Shown here one piece after another: positions 18,795-26,966 of a DNA stretch of 53,690 nucleotides. The first letter of the stretch is position 1; each line of letters opens with the position of its first letter. The stretch is from assembly GCA_019120575.1 (NCBI GenBank), contig DWUU01000021.1:1-53690 (forward strand), given 5' to 3'. Made by a program: the position numbers and the translations under genes. The notes below the pieces were generated by a model that saw only the letters and a program-made list of their open reading frames with translations, was not told the DNA's origin and made no database searches. The stretch comes from Candidatus Mediterraneibacter quadrami. Its GTDB lineage: Bacteria; Bacillota; Clostridia; Lachnospirales; Lachnospiraceae.

Positions 18795-19796
18795 TTAAAT
18801 CTTCCACGACTCCGGCACAAAGTAATCCTTAAACTTCTCTACCGCGTAGGAATCCGTCATTCCGGCGATATAGTCGCACACCACCTGCTCCCGGCTGATG
18901 TCCGTATGTTCCAGTGCATACAGGAACTGTTCCGGCAGCAGCTCCGGATGCTTCATATAATACTCATACAGCTGGATGACCATATGTACCGCTTTATTTT
19001 CCTCTCCCTTTGCTTTTGGATTCAGATACACATTTTCAAACATAAACGCACGCAGATCCGCCATCGCCTTTTCCACCACGGAAGACATCCGGATCCCGGG
19101 CCGGTCCATGCTGTTCGTGATCACATCATGGATCAGCTTATTCAGCCGCTCCTTACAGGAATTGCCCAGAATCTTTCTGAGATTCTGCGGGATATCATCC
19201 TCTGTGAGGATCCCGCCGCGGATGGCGTCATCCATGTCATGATAGATGTAGGCCAGCTTGTCCGAGATCCGGACCACCTGTCCCTCCAGCGTATGCGGAT
19301 GCCCGGCCGTCTGATGATTCAGGATCCCGTCCCGTACTTCCCAGGTCAGATTCAGCCCTCTGCCCTGTTTCTCAATGCAGTCCACCACCCGCAGGCTCTG
19401 CTGGTTGTGTGAAAAATGATATACCGTATTGAGCGCCCGTTCGCCCGCATGTCCGAACGGCGTATGCCCCAGGTCATGCCCCAGCGCGATGGCCTCGGCC
19501 AGATCCTCATTGAGGCGCAGAGCCTTGGCGATGGTCCTCGCATTCTGCGACACCTCCAGCGTGTGCGTCAGCCGCGTGCGGTAATGATCGCCGCTGGGGA
19601 GCAGAAAGACCTGGGTCTTCTGCTTCAGGCGGCGGAAGGCCTTGCAGTGGAGGATCCGGTCCCGGTCTCTCTGAAAGACCGGCCGGATATCGCACTGGGC
19701 CTCATCCCGCATCCTCCCCTTAGACTCCCGACTGCGCGCCGCATAAGGGCTCAGATACTGTTCTTCTCGTTCCTCCAGCTGTTCCCGGATCGTCAT
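18795..19796 (-). CDS. dgt: Deoxyguanosinetriphosphate triphosphohydrolase-like HD protein
   Basis: Probable dNTP triphosphohydrolase (dNTP to deoxynucleoside plus triphosphate). The 333 residues contain the HD-superfamily metal ligands: the His in RTRLTHTLEVSQNART near residue 77, and HD in ALGHDLGHTPFGHAGE near residue 108, plus a downstream Asp in ISDKLAYIYHDMDDA. Length fits the shorter Gram-positive dGTPase-like group. It starts 7 bases after the PPK2-type gene, so the two are cotranscribed, and dnaG follows. Confidence 0.92.
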   Translation of the reverse strand: MTIREQLEEREEQYLSPYAARSRESKGRMRDEAQCDIRPVFQRDRDRILHCKAFRRLKQKTQVFLLPSGDHYRTRLTHTLEVSQNARTIAKALRLNEDLAEAIALGHDLGHTPFGHAGERALNTVYHFSHNQQSLRVVDCIEKQGRGLNLTWEVRDGILNHQTAGHPHTLEGQVVRISDKLAYIYHDMDDAIRGGILTEDDIPQNLRKILGNSCKERLNKLIHDVITNSMDRPGIRMSSVVEKAMADLRAFMFENVYLNPKAKGEENKAVHMVIQLYEYYMKHPELLPEQFLYALEHTDISREQVVCDYIAGMTDSYAVEKFKDYFVPESWKI

Positions 19797-19803
19797 ACCG
19801 TCG

Positions 19804-21360
19804 TCACTCCTCTTTTTTCAGCCGCGCTTCAATGGCGTCAACCACCGTCTTAAGCACTTTTACACGGGCGTAATACTTGCTGTTTCCTTCCACAACAACC
19901 CACGGTGCATAATCCGTGGATGTCCGCATCAGCATCTCATTGACAGCGTCCTCATACTGATCCCATTTCTCGCGGTTTCTCCAGTCTTCGTCCGTGATCT
20001 TCCACTGTTTCTCCGGATTCTCCTGGCGCTCTTTAAAACGGCGCTCCTGCTCATCTTTGTCAATGTGCATCCAGAACTTGATCACGATCGCGCCGGCGTC
20101 CGTCAGATCCCGCTCCATATCATTGATCTCTTTATAGGCCCGCTTCCACTCGGCCTCGGTGCAGAATCCTTCCAGCCGCTCCACCATCACCCGTCCGTAC
20201 CAGGTCCGGTCAAAGATCGCCACATGGCCGTCCTTTGGCATGGCGCGCCAGAATCTCCACAGATAGTGGTGGGCTTTCTCGATATCATTGGGCGATGCGG
20301 TCGGATTCACCACATAACCTCTTGGATCCATCTTTGCGGTCAGACGTTTGATCGCGCCGCCCTTTCCGCCGGCATCCCATCCTTCGAAGCCGAGTACGAC
20401 CGGGATCCTCCTGCGGTACAGTTCCCCATGGAGCTTCTCCATTCTGGCCTGCAGCTTGTCCAGCTTCTCTTTATATTCCTCCCGGGTATAGGCAAGAGAC
20501 AGATCCGCTTTTGACAGGATGGAAACCTGCAGTTCCTTCATCTCCGCGTCCGCTTCCTTCGCGATCTCATCGATCACATCCGCCGGCGCCGCGTTCTCAG
20601 GAGCTGCTGCAGCCGCTTTTTCAGCCGCCTTCTTTTCATTCTGCCGTTTCACCTTCTCAATCTGATCCGCCATCGCCTTGATCACGGTCGTATAAATCTT
20701 TACCGTCGCAAACCTGCGGTCCATGGATTCAATGATCGTCCACGGCGCATAATCCGTATCCGTCTTGAACAGCATCTCTTCCATCATCGCCGCGTACTCG
20801 TCGTAATGCGCGTTCCGCTCCCGGTCGCCCTGGCTGACGCGCCACGCCGTCTCTTTATTCTTCTCCAGCTTATCGAACCGTTTCTTCTGTTCCTTTTTAT
20901 CAATATCCAGAAACAGCTTAATGATCAGGTTCCCGTCTTCCACAAGCTGTTCTTCAAATGAATTTATGGAATGGAACGCCGCCGGAAGCTCTTTGTTCTT
21001 CGTCCGCTTCTCAAACCGGTCGATCAGCACCCTGCGGTACCAGCTGCCGTCGTAGATTGCGATCCTTCCCCTGGCCGGCGTCTTCGTCCAGAACCGCCAC
21101 ATGAAGGGATGCATTTTCTCCTCTTCCGTTTCATTCTTGATCGGATGAACTTCAAATCCGCGGGGGTCCATGCTCTGGATCAGATGACCGATCTGCACGC
21201 CTTTTCCCGCTGCCCCGAAACCTTCAAAAACGATCATAATCGGTATATTCAGCGCCTTGCATTCACGCTGGAGCCGCCCGATCTTCGCCTCGAGCACCGG
21301 CATCTTCTCCCTGTATTCTTCTTTGGAAATTTCCTTCGTCAGATCAACTTTTTCTAACAT
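19804..21360 (-). CDS. pap: Two-domain PPK2 polyphosphate phosphotransferase (polyphosphate:AMP phosphotransferase type)
   Basis: 518 residues made of two homologous PPK2 domains joined by an Ala/Glu-rich linker near residues 235-270. The N-terminal domain has a Walker A-like GFGAAGKGVQ and YDGSWYRRVLIDR; the C-terminal one has GWDAGGKGGAIKR and FDRTWYGRVMVERLEG. In characterised tandem PPK2 proteins of this length only the C-terminal domain is catalytic and AMP is phosphorylated to ADP; that specificity is inferred here from architecture. It sits directly before dgt and close to dnaG, a nucleotide-metabolism context. Confidence 0.9.
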   Translation of the reverse strand: MLEKVDLTKEISKEEYREKMPVLEAKIGRLQRECKALNIPIMIVFEGFGAAGKGVQIGHLIQSMDPRGFEVHPIKNETEEEKMHPFMWRFWTKTPARGRIAIYDGSWYRRVLIDRFEKRTKNKELPAAFHSINSFEEQLVEDGNLIIKLFLDIDKKEQKKRFDKLEKNKETAWRVSQGDRERNAHYDEYAAMMEEMLFKTDTDYAPWTIIESMDRRFATVKIYTTVIKAMADQIEKVKRQNEKKAAEKAAAAAPENAAPADVIDEIAKEADAEMKELQVSILSKADLSLAYTREEYKEKLDKLQARMEKLHGELYRRRIPVVLGFEGWDAGGKGGAIKRLTAKMDPRGYVVNPTASPNDIEKAHHYLWRFWRAMPKDGHVAIFDRTWYGRVMVERLEGFCTEAEWKRAYKEINDMERDLTDAGAIVIKFWMHIDKDEQERRFKERQENPEKQWKITDEDWRNREKWDQYEDAVNEMLMRTSTDYAPWVVVEGNSKYYARVKVLKTVVDAIEARLKKEE

Positions 21361-21440
21361 ACCTCTTCCTCCTTTTTATTTTTTCTGATATTTCGGACAT
21401 TTTACTTATAAATTATTGTAATTATAGCATAGAATGTACA

Positions 21441-21477
21441 AAAAAAGAGAAAATCTGTATAAGATTCTCTCTTTTTT
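21441..21477. terminator. AT-rich bidirectional terminator-like hairpin between divergent genes
   Basis: A 16-base arm (21441-21456) pairs with 21462-21477 with one mismatch around a 5-base loop. The arms end in A6/T6, so either strand would give a hairpin with a U tract. It lies between the divergent pap and XRE genes, where no terminator is expected. Confidence 0.55.
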
Positions 21478-21480
21478 ATT

Positions 21481-21499
21481 ATGCAATGCATTGTTGCAT
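21481..21499 (+). promoter_or_regulatory. Candidate operator upstream of XRE gene
   Basis: ATGCAA and TTGCAT form an interrupted inverted repeat spanning 21481-21499. It lies about 80 bases before the small HTH gene and could be its autoregulatory site; this is inference from position and symmetry only. Confidence 0.3.
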
Positions 21500-21575
21500 A
21501 TTATTTACAGTTATTTATATACACAGAATGAATAAATGATGATAGAATAGAAAAAATTGCTCTGCGGAGATACAG

Positions 21576-21800
21576 ATGAAACGAATCACGGGAAATACTA
21601 TCGGAGAGAACATCCGGAATCTCCGAATGCAAAATGAATTGAAACAATATATTCTCGCCGACAGGCTGCACATGTGCCGGCAGACGATATCCGCCTATGA
21701 ACGGGGCGTCACGCTTCCTGATATCTACAGTCTGATCGACATTGCCGATTACTTCAACATCACGCTTGATGAACTGACCGGCAGGACCGGAAAAAAATAA
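21576..21800 (+). CDS. Small XRE-family helix-turn-helix transcriptional regulator
   Basis: 74 residues and essentially only a Cro/C1-type HTH_3 domain: IGENIRNLRMQNELKQYILADRL forms helices 1-2 and MCRQTISAYERG the recognition region, with the LPDIYSLIDIADYFNITLDEL tail typical of the family. The ATG has GGAG 8 to 9 bases upstream. It is a lone plus-strand gene among minus-strand neighbours. Target genes are unknown; a palindrome and a hairpin lie in its upstream region. Confidence 0.88.
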   Translation: MKRITGNTIGENIRNLRMQNELKQYILADRLHMCRQTISAYERGVTLPDIYSLIDIADYFNITLDELTGRTGKK

Positions 21801-21829
21801 AGGAGATCCAGTCCATACTGAAATCTCCT
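21801..21829. terminator. Bidirectional terminator between XRE and lipoprotein genes
   Basis: AGGAGAT (21801-21807) and ATCTCCT (21823-21829) form a 7-bp stem between convergent genes. The minus strand continues into TTTATTTTTTT; the plus strand is followed by a weaker T-rich stretch. Confidence 0.6.
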
Positions 21830-21842
21830 GTTCCTTTTCATA

Positions 21843-22565
21843 CTATTTCTTTGTCCAGGTGTGGATCACATCTGTTCCCGGACTGGCAAGCTTCATCTCT
21901 GTTCCGTCTTCACTCAGTTCAAACCCATACTCCAGTGAACCGCCCTCCACGACGATCCTGAAGAACAGTCCGCCCTTTGCATCCGACACGGCGCTGAATG
22001 TACCGCTCGTCTCACTGTCCGCCGAACGGATCGCCATGCTTCCGTCTTTATCAAATTCATACTCATTGCCGCTCTCATCCGTCCAGGTGCCGGTCAGCCC
22101 GGAAATACGCCCGTCGTCTGTACTCAGGAACTCCAGATCCTCCGGCAGGAATTTGAGATCTTCCCCGCCGTCCAGCGCGGCAAGATCGATCCCGTATCCC
22201 GTGCTGTCCGTGGAGATCGCGTACAGATTCTCGGCGCTCCCGTCGTCCATGGTGATCTTCAGCGTAATGTTGTTCTCATCGTCAAACCCGCACTCAAACG
22301 TAAACGGATCGCCGTCCCGGTTTCCCGTGCCGTCAGCCTGAAGCACATAGACTTCGTCCGTATCCGGGACAACCCATGTATCGGAGACCGCCCTGGTCAC
22401 CGACTCGCTGGGCAGTTCAATGCCGTCCATGGATTCCTGAGCCTGGCTTGCCATCTCATCTACTTTTTCAGTTGCAGACTCTCCCGCTTTCTTCTCATCC
22501 CCGCCGCATGCCGAAAGGCAGATCACAGCGGCCGCAGTCATTAAAACTAATCTCTTTCTCTTCAT
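21843..22565 (-). CDS. Predicted lipoprotein of unknown function
   Basis: 240 residues from the ATG at 22565. The N-terminus is a lipoprotein signal peptide: MKRKRLVLMTAAAVICLSACGG, where LSAC is the lipobox, so the mature protein should be attached to the outer face of the membrane by the Cys. A low-complexity acidic linker follows. The rest alternates short beta-strand-like segments rich in Asp, Gly and Glu (for example LTGTWTDESGNEYEFDKDG), suggesting one or two small beta-barrel repeats. No catalytic motif was recognised. An in-frame TTG three codons upstream is an alternative start but sits directly on the GGGG stretch. Confidence 0.8.
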   Translation of the reverse strand: MKRKRLVLMTAAAVICLSACGGDEKKAGESATEKVDEMASQAQESMDGIELPSESVTRAVSDTWVVPDTDEVYVLQADGTGNRDGDPFTFECGFDDENNITLKITMDDGSAENLYAISTDSTGYGIDLAALDGGEDLKFLPEDLEFLSTDDGRISGLTGTWTDESGNEYEFDKDGSMAIRSADSETSGTFSAVSDAKGGLFFRIVVEGGSLEYGFELSEDGTEMKLASPGTDVIHTWTKK

Positions 22566-22585
22566 ATTATTCAACCCCGGATTAT

Positions 22586-22618
22586 TTAAAAACCCGGGAA
22601 GGATATCCTCACCGGGTT
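22586..22618 (-). terminator. Terminator of tRNA-Leu(AAG)
   Basis: AACCCGG (22591-22597) and CCGGGTT (22612-22618) form the stem, followed on the minus strand by TTTTTAAAT. It lies just past the tRNA 3' end and before the lipoprotein gene. Confidence 0.8.
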
Positions 22619-22629
22619 TTCTTTTTTAA

Positions 22630-22713
22630 TGCGGAAGATGGGACTTGAACCCACACGACACGAATGTCACAAGATCCTTAGTCTTGCTCGTCTGCCAGTT
22701 CCGACACTTCCGC
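22630..22713 (-). tRNA. tRNA-Leu, anticodon AAG
   Basis: Class II tRNA of 84 bases. Acceptor arms GCGGAAG and CTTCCGC pair and A is the discriminator; CCA is not encoded. The anticodon stem CAAGA/TCTTG encloses loop CTAAGGA, giving anticodon A34-A35-G36 for CUU/CUC codons. The long variable arm is TGACA-TTCG-TGTCG, and the T-arm contains GGTTCAAGTCC. A34 is unusual in bacteria, where it is normally confined to tRNA-Arg(ACG); it would probably be converted to inosine by TadA (inference). Confidence 0.93.
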
Positions 22714-22763
22714 ATCCCATATTTCTGTGATCCGTTCACCTTTCGGTGCTGACCACAAGTGAT

Positions 22764-22792
22764 ATAATACTATCCGGGAGCGGAAATGTCAA
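22764..22792 (-). promoter_or_regulatory. Promoter of tRNA-Leu(AAG)
   Basis: Minus-strand TTGACA (22787-22792), a 17-base spacer and TATTAT (22764-22769), about 50 bases before the tRNA. Confidence 0.8.
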
Positions 22793-22855
22793 TGTTTATT
22801 TCAAAAAAATCTAAAGTTTGAAAATTGATTATATTTTTTGAAAATTACCGAAAAC

Positions 22856-24238
22856 TTAAATGTTTTCCGGAACAACCGGAAGTCCCTGTAATCCCGCTTT
22901 CAGATCTTCATCTGTCGGGATGTAGTCTGTCATCTTTCCGTCATTGAACGCTTCATATGCATACATGTCAAAGTATCCTGTTCCGGTGAGTCCGAAGAGG
23001 ATGGTCTTCTCTTCTCCCGTCTCCCTGCACTTCATCGCCTCGTCTATGGCCACTTTGATTGCATGGCTGCTCTCCGGCGCCGGAAGGATGCCTTCTACTC
23101 TTGCAAACTGTTCAGCCGCCTCAAAGACCGCCGTCTGCTCTACTGAACGTGCCTCCATATAGCCGTCCGCATAAAGCTGTGACAGTGTGGAGCTCATGCC
23201 GTGATATCTCAGGCCGCCCGCATGGTTTGCAGACGGGATGAATCCGCTTCCGAGAGTGTACATCTTCGCCAGCGGGCATACCATACCGGTATCGCAATAG
23301 TCGTATGCATATACGCCTCTTGTCAGGCTCGGGCAGGACGCCGGCTCAACGGCGATGAACTGATAATCCGCCTCGCCGCGCAGCTTCTCGCCCATAAACG
23401 GGGAGATCAGGCCGCCCAGGTTGGATCCGCCGCCCGCACATCCGATGATGATATCCGGTTTGATCCCGTATTTATCCATGGCGATCTTCGTCTCAACGCC
23501 GATCACTGACTGATGGAGGAGCACCTGGTTGAGCACGCTTCCGAGTACATATCTGTACCCTTCCGTGTGGGTTGCCACTTCAACGGCTTCCGAGATCGCG
23601 CATCCGAGGCTTCCGGATGTGCCCGGATGATCCGCCAGAATCTTCCGGCCCACTTCTGTCGTCTCTGACGGAGACGGCGTCACGCTGGCACCGTATGTCC
23701 GCATCACTTCGCGGCGGAACGGCTTCTGCTCATAGGAGCATTTTACCATGTACACTTTGCAGTCCAGATCCAGATATGCGCACGCCATGGAAAGGGCTGT
23801 TCCCCACTGACCTGCACCGGTCTCTGTCGTCACGCCTTTAAGCCCCTGCTCCTTCGCGTAATACGCCTGCGCGATCGCGGAGTTCAGCTTGTGGCTTCCG
23901 GACGTATTGTTTCCTTCGAATTTATAGTAAATCTTCGCCGGCGTCTGAAGCTTCTCCTCCAGACAGTACGCTCTTACAAGCGGCGCCGGACGGTACATCT
24001 TGTAGAAATCCTGTATCTTTTTCGGAATCTCGATGTAGCGGTTGTCATTGTCCAGTTCCTGTTTCACCAGTTCCTCGCAGAATACCACGCCCAGCTCTTC
24101 CGCCGTCATCGGCTTGAATGTGGCCGGATTCAGAAGCGGCGCCGGCTTATTCTTCATATCTGCGCGGACATTATACCATTCTTTCGGCATTTCACTTTCT
24201 TCCAGGTAGATTTTGTAAGGGATTGTCTTGTCGCTCAT
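22856..24238 (-). CDS. trpB: TrpB-like PLP-dependent enzyme (TrpB2-type tryptophan synthase beta chain)
   Basis: 460 residues from the ATG at 24238, which has AAAGGAG upstream. GNNTSGSHKLNSAIAQAYY carries the Lys that binds PLP, ETGAGQWGTALS is the substrate loop with the catalytic Glu, and GCAGGGSNLGG binds the cofactor phosphate. The N-terminal extension (LLNPATFKPMTAEEL) and the length mark the TrpB2-like group rather than classical TrpB. No trpA or other trp gene is adjacent. A T-box leader with a UGG specifier lies directly upstream, linking expression to uncharged tRNA-Trp and supporting a role in making tryptophan from indole or serine. Confidence 0.9.
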   Translation of the reverse strand: MSDKTIPYKIYLEESEMPKEWYNVRADMKNKPAPLLNPATFKPMTAEELGVVFCEELVKQELDNDNRYIEIPKKIQDFYKMYRPAPLVRAYCLEEKLQTPAKIYYKFEGNNTSGSHKLNSAIAQAYYAKEQGLKGVTTETGAGQWGTALSMACAYLDLDCKVYMVKCSYEQKPFRREVMRTYGASVTPSPSETTEVGRKILADHPGTSGSLGCAISEAVEVATHTEGYRYVLGSVLNQVLLHQSVIGVETKIAMDKYGIKPDIIIGCAGGGSNLGGLISPFMGEKLRGEADYQFIAVEPASCPSLTRGVYAYDYCDTGMVCPLAKMYTLGSGFIPSANHAGGLRYHGMSSTLSQLYADGYMEARSVEQTAVFEAAEQFARVEGILPAPESSHAIKVAIDEAMKCRETGEEKTILFGLTGTGYFDMYAYEAFNDGKMTDYIPTDEDLKAGLQGLPVVPENI

Positions 24239-24289
24239 GTTTTGTCTCCTTTCTTTACTCCGGGACCGGAGATTGCTGCCGTCTATGGC

Positions 24290-24616
24290 AAATAAAAAAC
24301 TCCTGTCCCAACAACTAGTTATTGCAGGGACAAGAGTTATCGTACATTTCAACTCCTGCGGTGCCACCCGGCTTGATGCTCATGCATCCACTCATCGCAT
24401 ACTGACATATGCTTCTTTTGGTAACGAAGTTCCCTCTCCGTCTCGCCTACCAGCCGCTTTCCGCACATCCCGGAATCTGTCTCCCGTCTGCGTTCCGCCG
24501 GCATTCAGTTCGCCCTCGGAAGCCCATTCACCTCACCACTTGCCTGCCGCGATCCCACCATCCGCAGCTCTCTGTGAAGCAGTACCTTGAAGTTACTTGC
24601 TCTCCCTCACCGGTTT
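24290..24616 (-). promoter_or_regulatory. T-box riboswitch (tryptophan-specific) controlling the TrpB-like gene
   Basis: On the minus strand the leader contains the conserved T-box core GGGTGGCACCGCAGG (around 24353-24369), which pairs with the tRNA acceptor end. It is followed by a terminator hairpin: CTTGTCCC and GGGACAGG arms with a T6 tract at about 24296-24338. The likely specifier codon is TGG (24524-24526) within GAATGGGC of stem I, meaning tRNA-Trp. This explains the roughly 400-base gap upstream of the TrpB-like gene. The specifier is assigned by eye; the T-box itself is clear. Confidence 0.9.
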
Positions 24617-24622
24617 ACAGAG

Positions 24623-24651
24623 ACTTTATCACGTTACAGTAAGAATGTCAA
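24623..24651 (-). promoter_or_regulatory. Promoter of the T-box leader
   Basis: Minus-strand TTGACA (24646-24651), 17-base spacer, TAAAGT (24623-24628). The -35 box overlaps the stop codon of the upstream DUF2804 gene. Confidence 0.75.
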
Positions 24652-25667
24652 TATCTGTTATGAACTTTTTCTGCAAAACACAAAAAATCTTTCAGTTCGA
24701 TGAACCGGCCGTCATCCAGCACAGCCCGGCCGCTCATCCGGCCGAACACCTGATGCTGGTCCGTGGATACCGGTCCTGCCGACATGGCCGCCGCCCGGTC
24801 AAGGACCGGCGTAAACTCCATCTCAAACCGTCCGTCGCCGGAAGTGAAAAGCCACTTTTTCATATAGTCGTCTTCCGGGATATGGAATGTCACATCATCC
24901 AGCTTATGTCCTTTCCCGTCGTAGAAAAGAATATTTTCCGTCGCCGCCGATGTATCCCCGAACCCATACCCGATATTGAATCCGAAAGGTCTTCCGCCGA
25001 CCGTCCCGTTTCCGGACCCCCAGTACCAGGTATTGTCATAAGTCCACACGCCCCGGCCCCAGTCCAGCGTTCCATAATCCTTTTCCGGACTGAACCAGTA
25101 AGTCACTCCGTCAAATGACATATATCCCTCCGCCGGCATGCAGTTGATCTTCTGATTGTAATAAAAAGCCTTCCTCCTGCTCCAGGGCGTGGCAATGACC
25201 ATCGTATCCATCTGGGGCTGATCCAGCGCAATCTCACAGTAGAACGGCTTTCCGTCATAAAAATCCTTAAAATCACAGGAAATAAGACGCCTGCCGGATT
25301 CGATCCGGAACTCCATGCGAAGCCGCTTATCACGGTAAACCACATCTCCGGACGAGGAGGAGGAAGGCATCTTCATCCTCCCGAGCGGAAACGCCGTCAG
25401 GATCGTCTCCGTATGCTCCCACCGGTCCTTAAAATTCAGAAGCGACACCGACTGCAGTCCGATATACCCGTTGTCAGACAGCGTAAAAGCCGCCCCGTAA
25501 TCCTCATTCATCACGAGATAATAATCCCATTCCTTAATGCGAAGCGCAGACGCTTTTACCATGCTTCTGTCATACGTCCACACCTGCCGACGGGCCCAGC
25601 CGGGCTCCGCAACCCTGCCCGAACCGTCAAGAAGAGGCTGTTCTTTCGTCACTTCATGATTTCTCAT
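24648..25667 (-). CDS. DUF2804 domain-containing protein
   Basis: 339 residues from the ATG at 25667, preceded by AGGGAGTG. The whole protein matches the DUF2804 pattern as I recall it: an N-terminal EVTKEQPLLDGSGRVAEPGWARR segment, then beta-rich sequence with many Trp and Tyr (IKEWDYYLVMN, TPWSRRKAFYYNQKINCMP, WGRGVWTYDNTWYWGSGNG, FGFNIGYGFGD). The fold appears related to lipocalin or AttH-like hydroxyneurosporene-synthase barrels (inference). No signal peptide. Function unknown. It stands alone between the rplT terminator and the T-box promoter. Confidence 0.8.
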   Translation of the reverse strand: MRNHEVTKEQPLLDGSGRVAEPGWARRQVWTYDRSMVKASALRIKEWDYYLVMNEDYGAAFTLSDNGYIGLQSVSLLNFKDRWEHTETILTAFPLGRMKMPSSSSSGDVVYRDKRLRMEFRIESGRRLISCDFKDFYDGKPFYCEIALDQPQMDTMVIATPWSRRKAFYYNQKINCMPAEGYMSFDGVTYWFSPEKDYGTLDWGRGVWTYDNTWYWGSGNGTVGGRPFGFNIGYGFGDTSAATENILFYDGKGHKLDDVTFHIPEDDYMKKWLFTSGDGRFEMEFTPVLDRAAAMSAGPVSTDQHQVFGRMSGRAVLDDGRFIELKDFLCFAEKVHNRY

Positions 25668-25693
25668 CACTGTCACTCCCTGTTTCTTTTCTG

Positions 25694-25732
25694 AAAAAAA
25701 CGAAAGCCCGAATCCCAAAAGGGACCGGGCTT
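25694..25732 (-). terminator. Terminator of the infC-rpmI-rplT operon
   Basis: AAGCCCG (25704-25710) and CGGGCTT (25726-25732) with an inner TCCC/GGGA pairing form a stem followed on the minus strand by T7. It lies just after the rplT stop. Confidence 0.9.
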
Positions 25733-25746
25733 CTGTAATTATTTTA

Positions 25747-26103
25747 CTACGCGATCTTCTCTTTTGCAAGAGCTGCAAGCGCCGCGAAACCTTCTCTGTC
25801 ATTTACAGCGAGATCTGCCAGCATTTTTCTGTTGATATCAACGTTCGCCACTTTCAGACCGTGCATGAACTTGCTGTAGGACAGGCCGTTCATTCTTGCC
25901 GCAGCGTTGATACGTGCGATCCAGAGCTGTCTCATCTGACGTTTACGCTGCTTTCTTCCTGCATATGCGGAAGTAAGAGCTCTCATGACAGACTGTTTAG
26001 CCACTCTGTACTGTTTGGAACGTGCTCCCCTGTATCCTTTTGCGAGTTTCAGTGTTCTGTTATGTTTCTTCTTAGCGTTCATTCCGCCTTTGATTCTTGC
26101 CAT
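25747..26103 (-). CDS. rplT: 50S ribosomal protein L20
   Basis: 118 residues, the normal length. It begins [25 protein letters not shown], strongly basic for 23S rRNA binding, and has the conserved [23 protein letters not shown]. In Bacillus and relatives L20 also represses its own operon by acting on the infC leader; the leader seen upstream of infC here fits that. Third gene of the operon, 87 bases after rpmI. Confidence 0.98.
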   Translation of the reverse strand: MARIKGGMNAKKKHNRTLKLAKGYRGARSKQYRVAKQSVMRALTSAYAGRKQRKRQMRQLWIARINAAARMNGLSYSKFMHGLKVANVDINRKMLADLAVNDREGFAALAALAKEKIA

Positions 26104-26190
26104 TTCTTAATCCTCCTAAATTATCGAAAACAATGTACCGTCTGTACCTTCATCACGCTGCGCCGCACGTCCGCGCGGACAAACTGCAGC

Positions 26191-26388
26191 TTACAGATAC
26201 GGCAGAACCTTCTTCATGTTCTTTACGTTAGTTGCATCAGTAATCGTAGACTGTCTGAGATTTCTTTTTCTCTTTGTAGACTTCTTTGTTAAGATATGGC
26301 TCTTATAAGCTTTATTTCTTTTCAGTTTCCCTGTACCTGTCACTTTGAAGCGCTTTGCTGCTGCTCTGTTTGTTTTGATTTTTGGCAT
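26191..26388 (-). CDS. rpmI: 50S ribosomal protein L35
   Basis: 65 residues, beginning [26 protein letters not shown], the typical L35 N-terminus, and rich in Lys and Arg. It lies between infC and rplT, 57 bases after infC. Confidence 0.97.
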   Translation of the reverse strand: MPKIKTNRAAAKRFKVTGTGKLKRNKAYKSHILTKKSTKRKRNLRQSTITDATNVKNMKKVLPYL

Positions 26389-26445
26389 GATAATTTCCTC
26401 CTTTATTGTGCTGCCTGCCGGATCTTCATCCCGGACATATCCATT

Positions 26446-26952
26446 TTAACGTTTTTCAGTTAAAACCATGCTCATTGCTCTTCCTTCCATCTTGGCCGGT
26501 TTCTCAACCGACGCGATATCCGAAAGAGTCTCTGCGAAATCGTCGAGAATATGTTTGCTCTGCTGAACATGCGCCATCTCTCTTCCGCGGAAACGAAGTG
26601 TGACTTTCACCTTATTCCCTTTTGAGATAAACTTCTTCGCATTGTTGATCTTTGTGTTCAGATCGTTGGTGTCGATGTTCGGCGAAAGACGGACTTCTTT
26701 GATCTCAACCGTCTTCTGCTTCTTTCTCGCCTCTTTTTCCTTCCTTGTCTGCTCATATTTGTACTTGCCGTAGTCAATGATCTTGCAGACAGGCGGCTTT
26801 GCCATGGGCGCGATCTTTACCAGATCAAGTTCTGCTTCCTGTGCGATTTTCAAAGCCTCACGGGCTGACATGATACCTAACTGCTCTCCATTCTCGCTGA
26901 TCAGACGGATCTCTCTGTCTCTGATCTGCTCGTTAATCATTAAATCGCTAAT
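26446..26952 (-). CDS. infC: Translation initiation factor IF-3, probable AUU start
   Basis: Binds the 30S subunit and polices start-codon choice. Two-domain architecture: N-domain INEQIRDREIRLISENGEQLGIMS, the DYGKYKYEQTRKEKEARKK linker, and the C-domain from about residue 86 (VRLSPNIDTNDLN, KVTLRFRGREMAH). The first ATG in frame (26940) has no ribosome site at a workable distance. Four codons upstream an ATT (26950-26952) lies 8 bases after GGAGGT. AUU starts are known in infC genes and let IF-3 regulate its own synthesis, so ATT is chosen; this gives 168 residues. Confidence 0.92.
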   Translation of the reverse strand: MSDLMINEQIRDREIRLISENGEQLGIMSAREALKIAQEAELDLVKIAPMAKPPVCKIIDYGKYKYEQTRKEKEARKKQKTVEIKEVRLSPNIDTNDLNTKINNAKKFISKGNKVKVTLRFRGREMAHVQQSKHILDDFAETLSDIASVEKPAKMEGRAMSMVLTEKR

Positions 26953-26966
26953 TGCTGTATACCTCC

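Noticed and set aside
24290-24616. Short frames in the T-box region
   Set aside because: The conserved T-box core and terminator explain the region.
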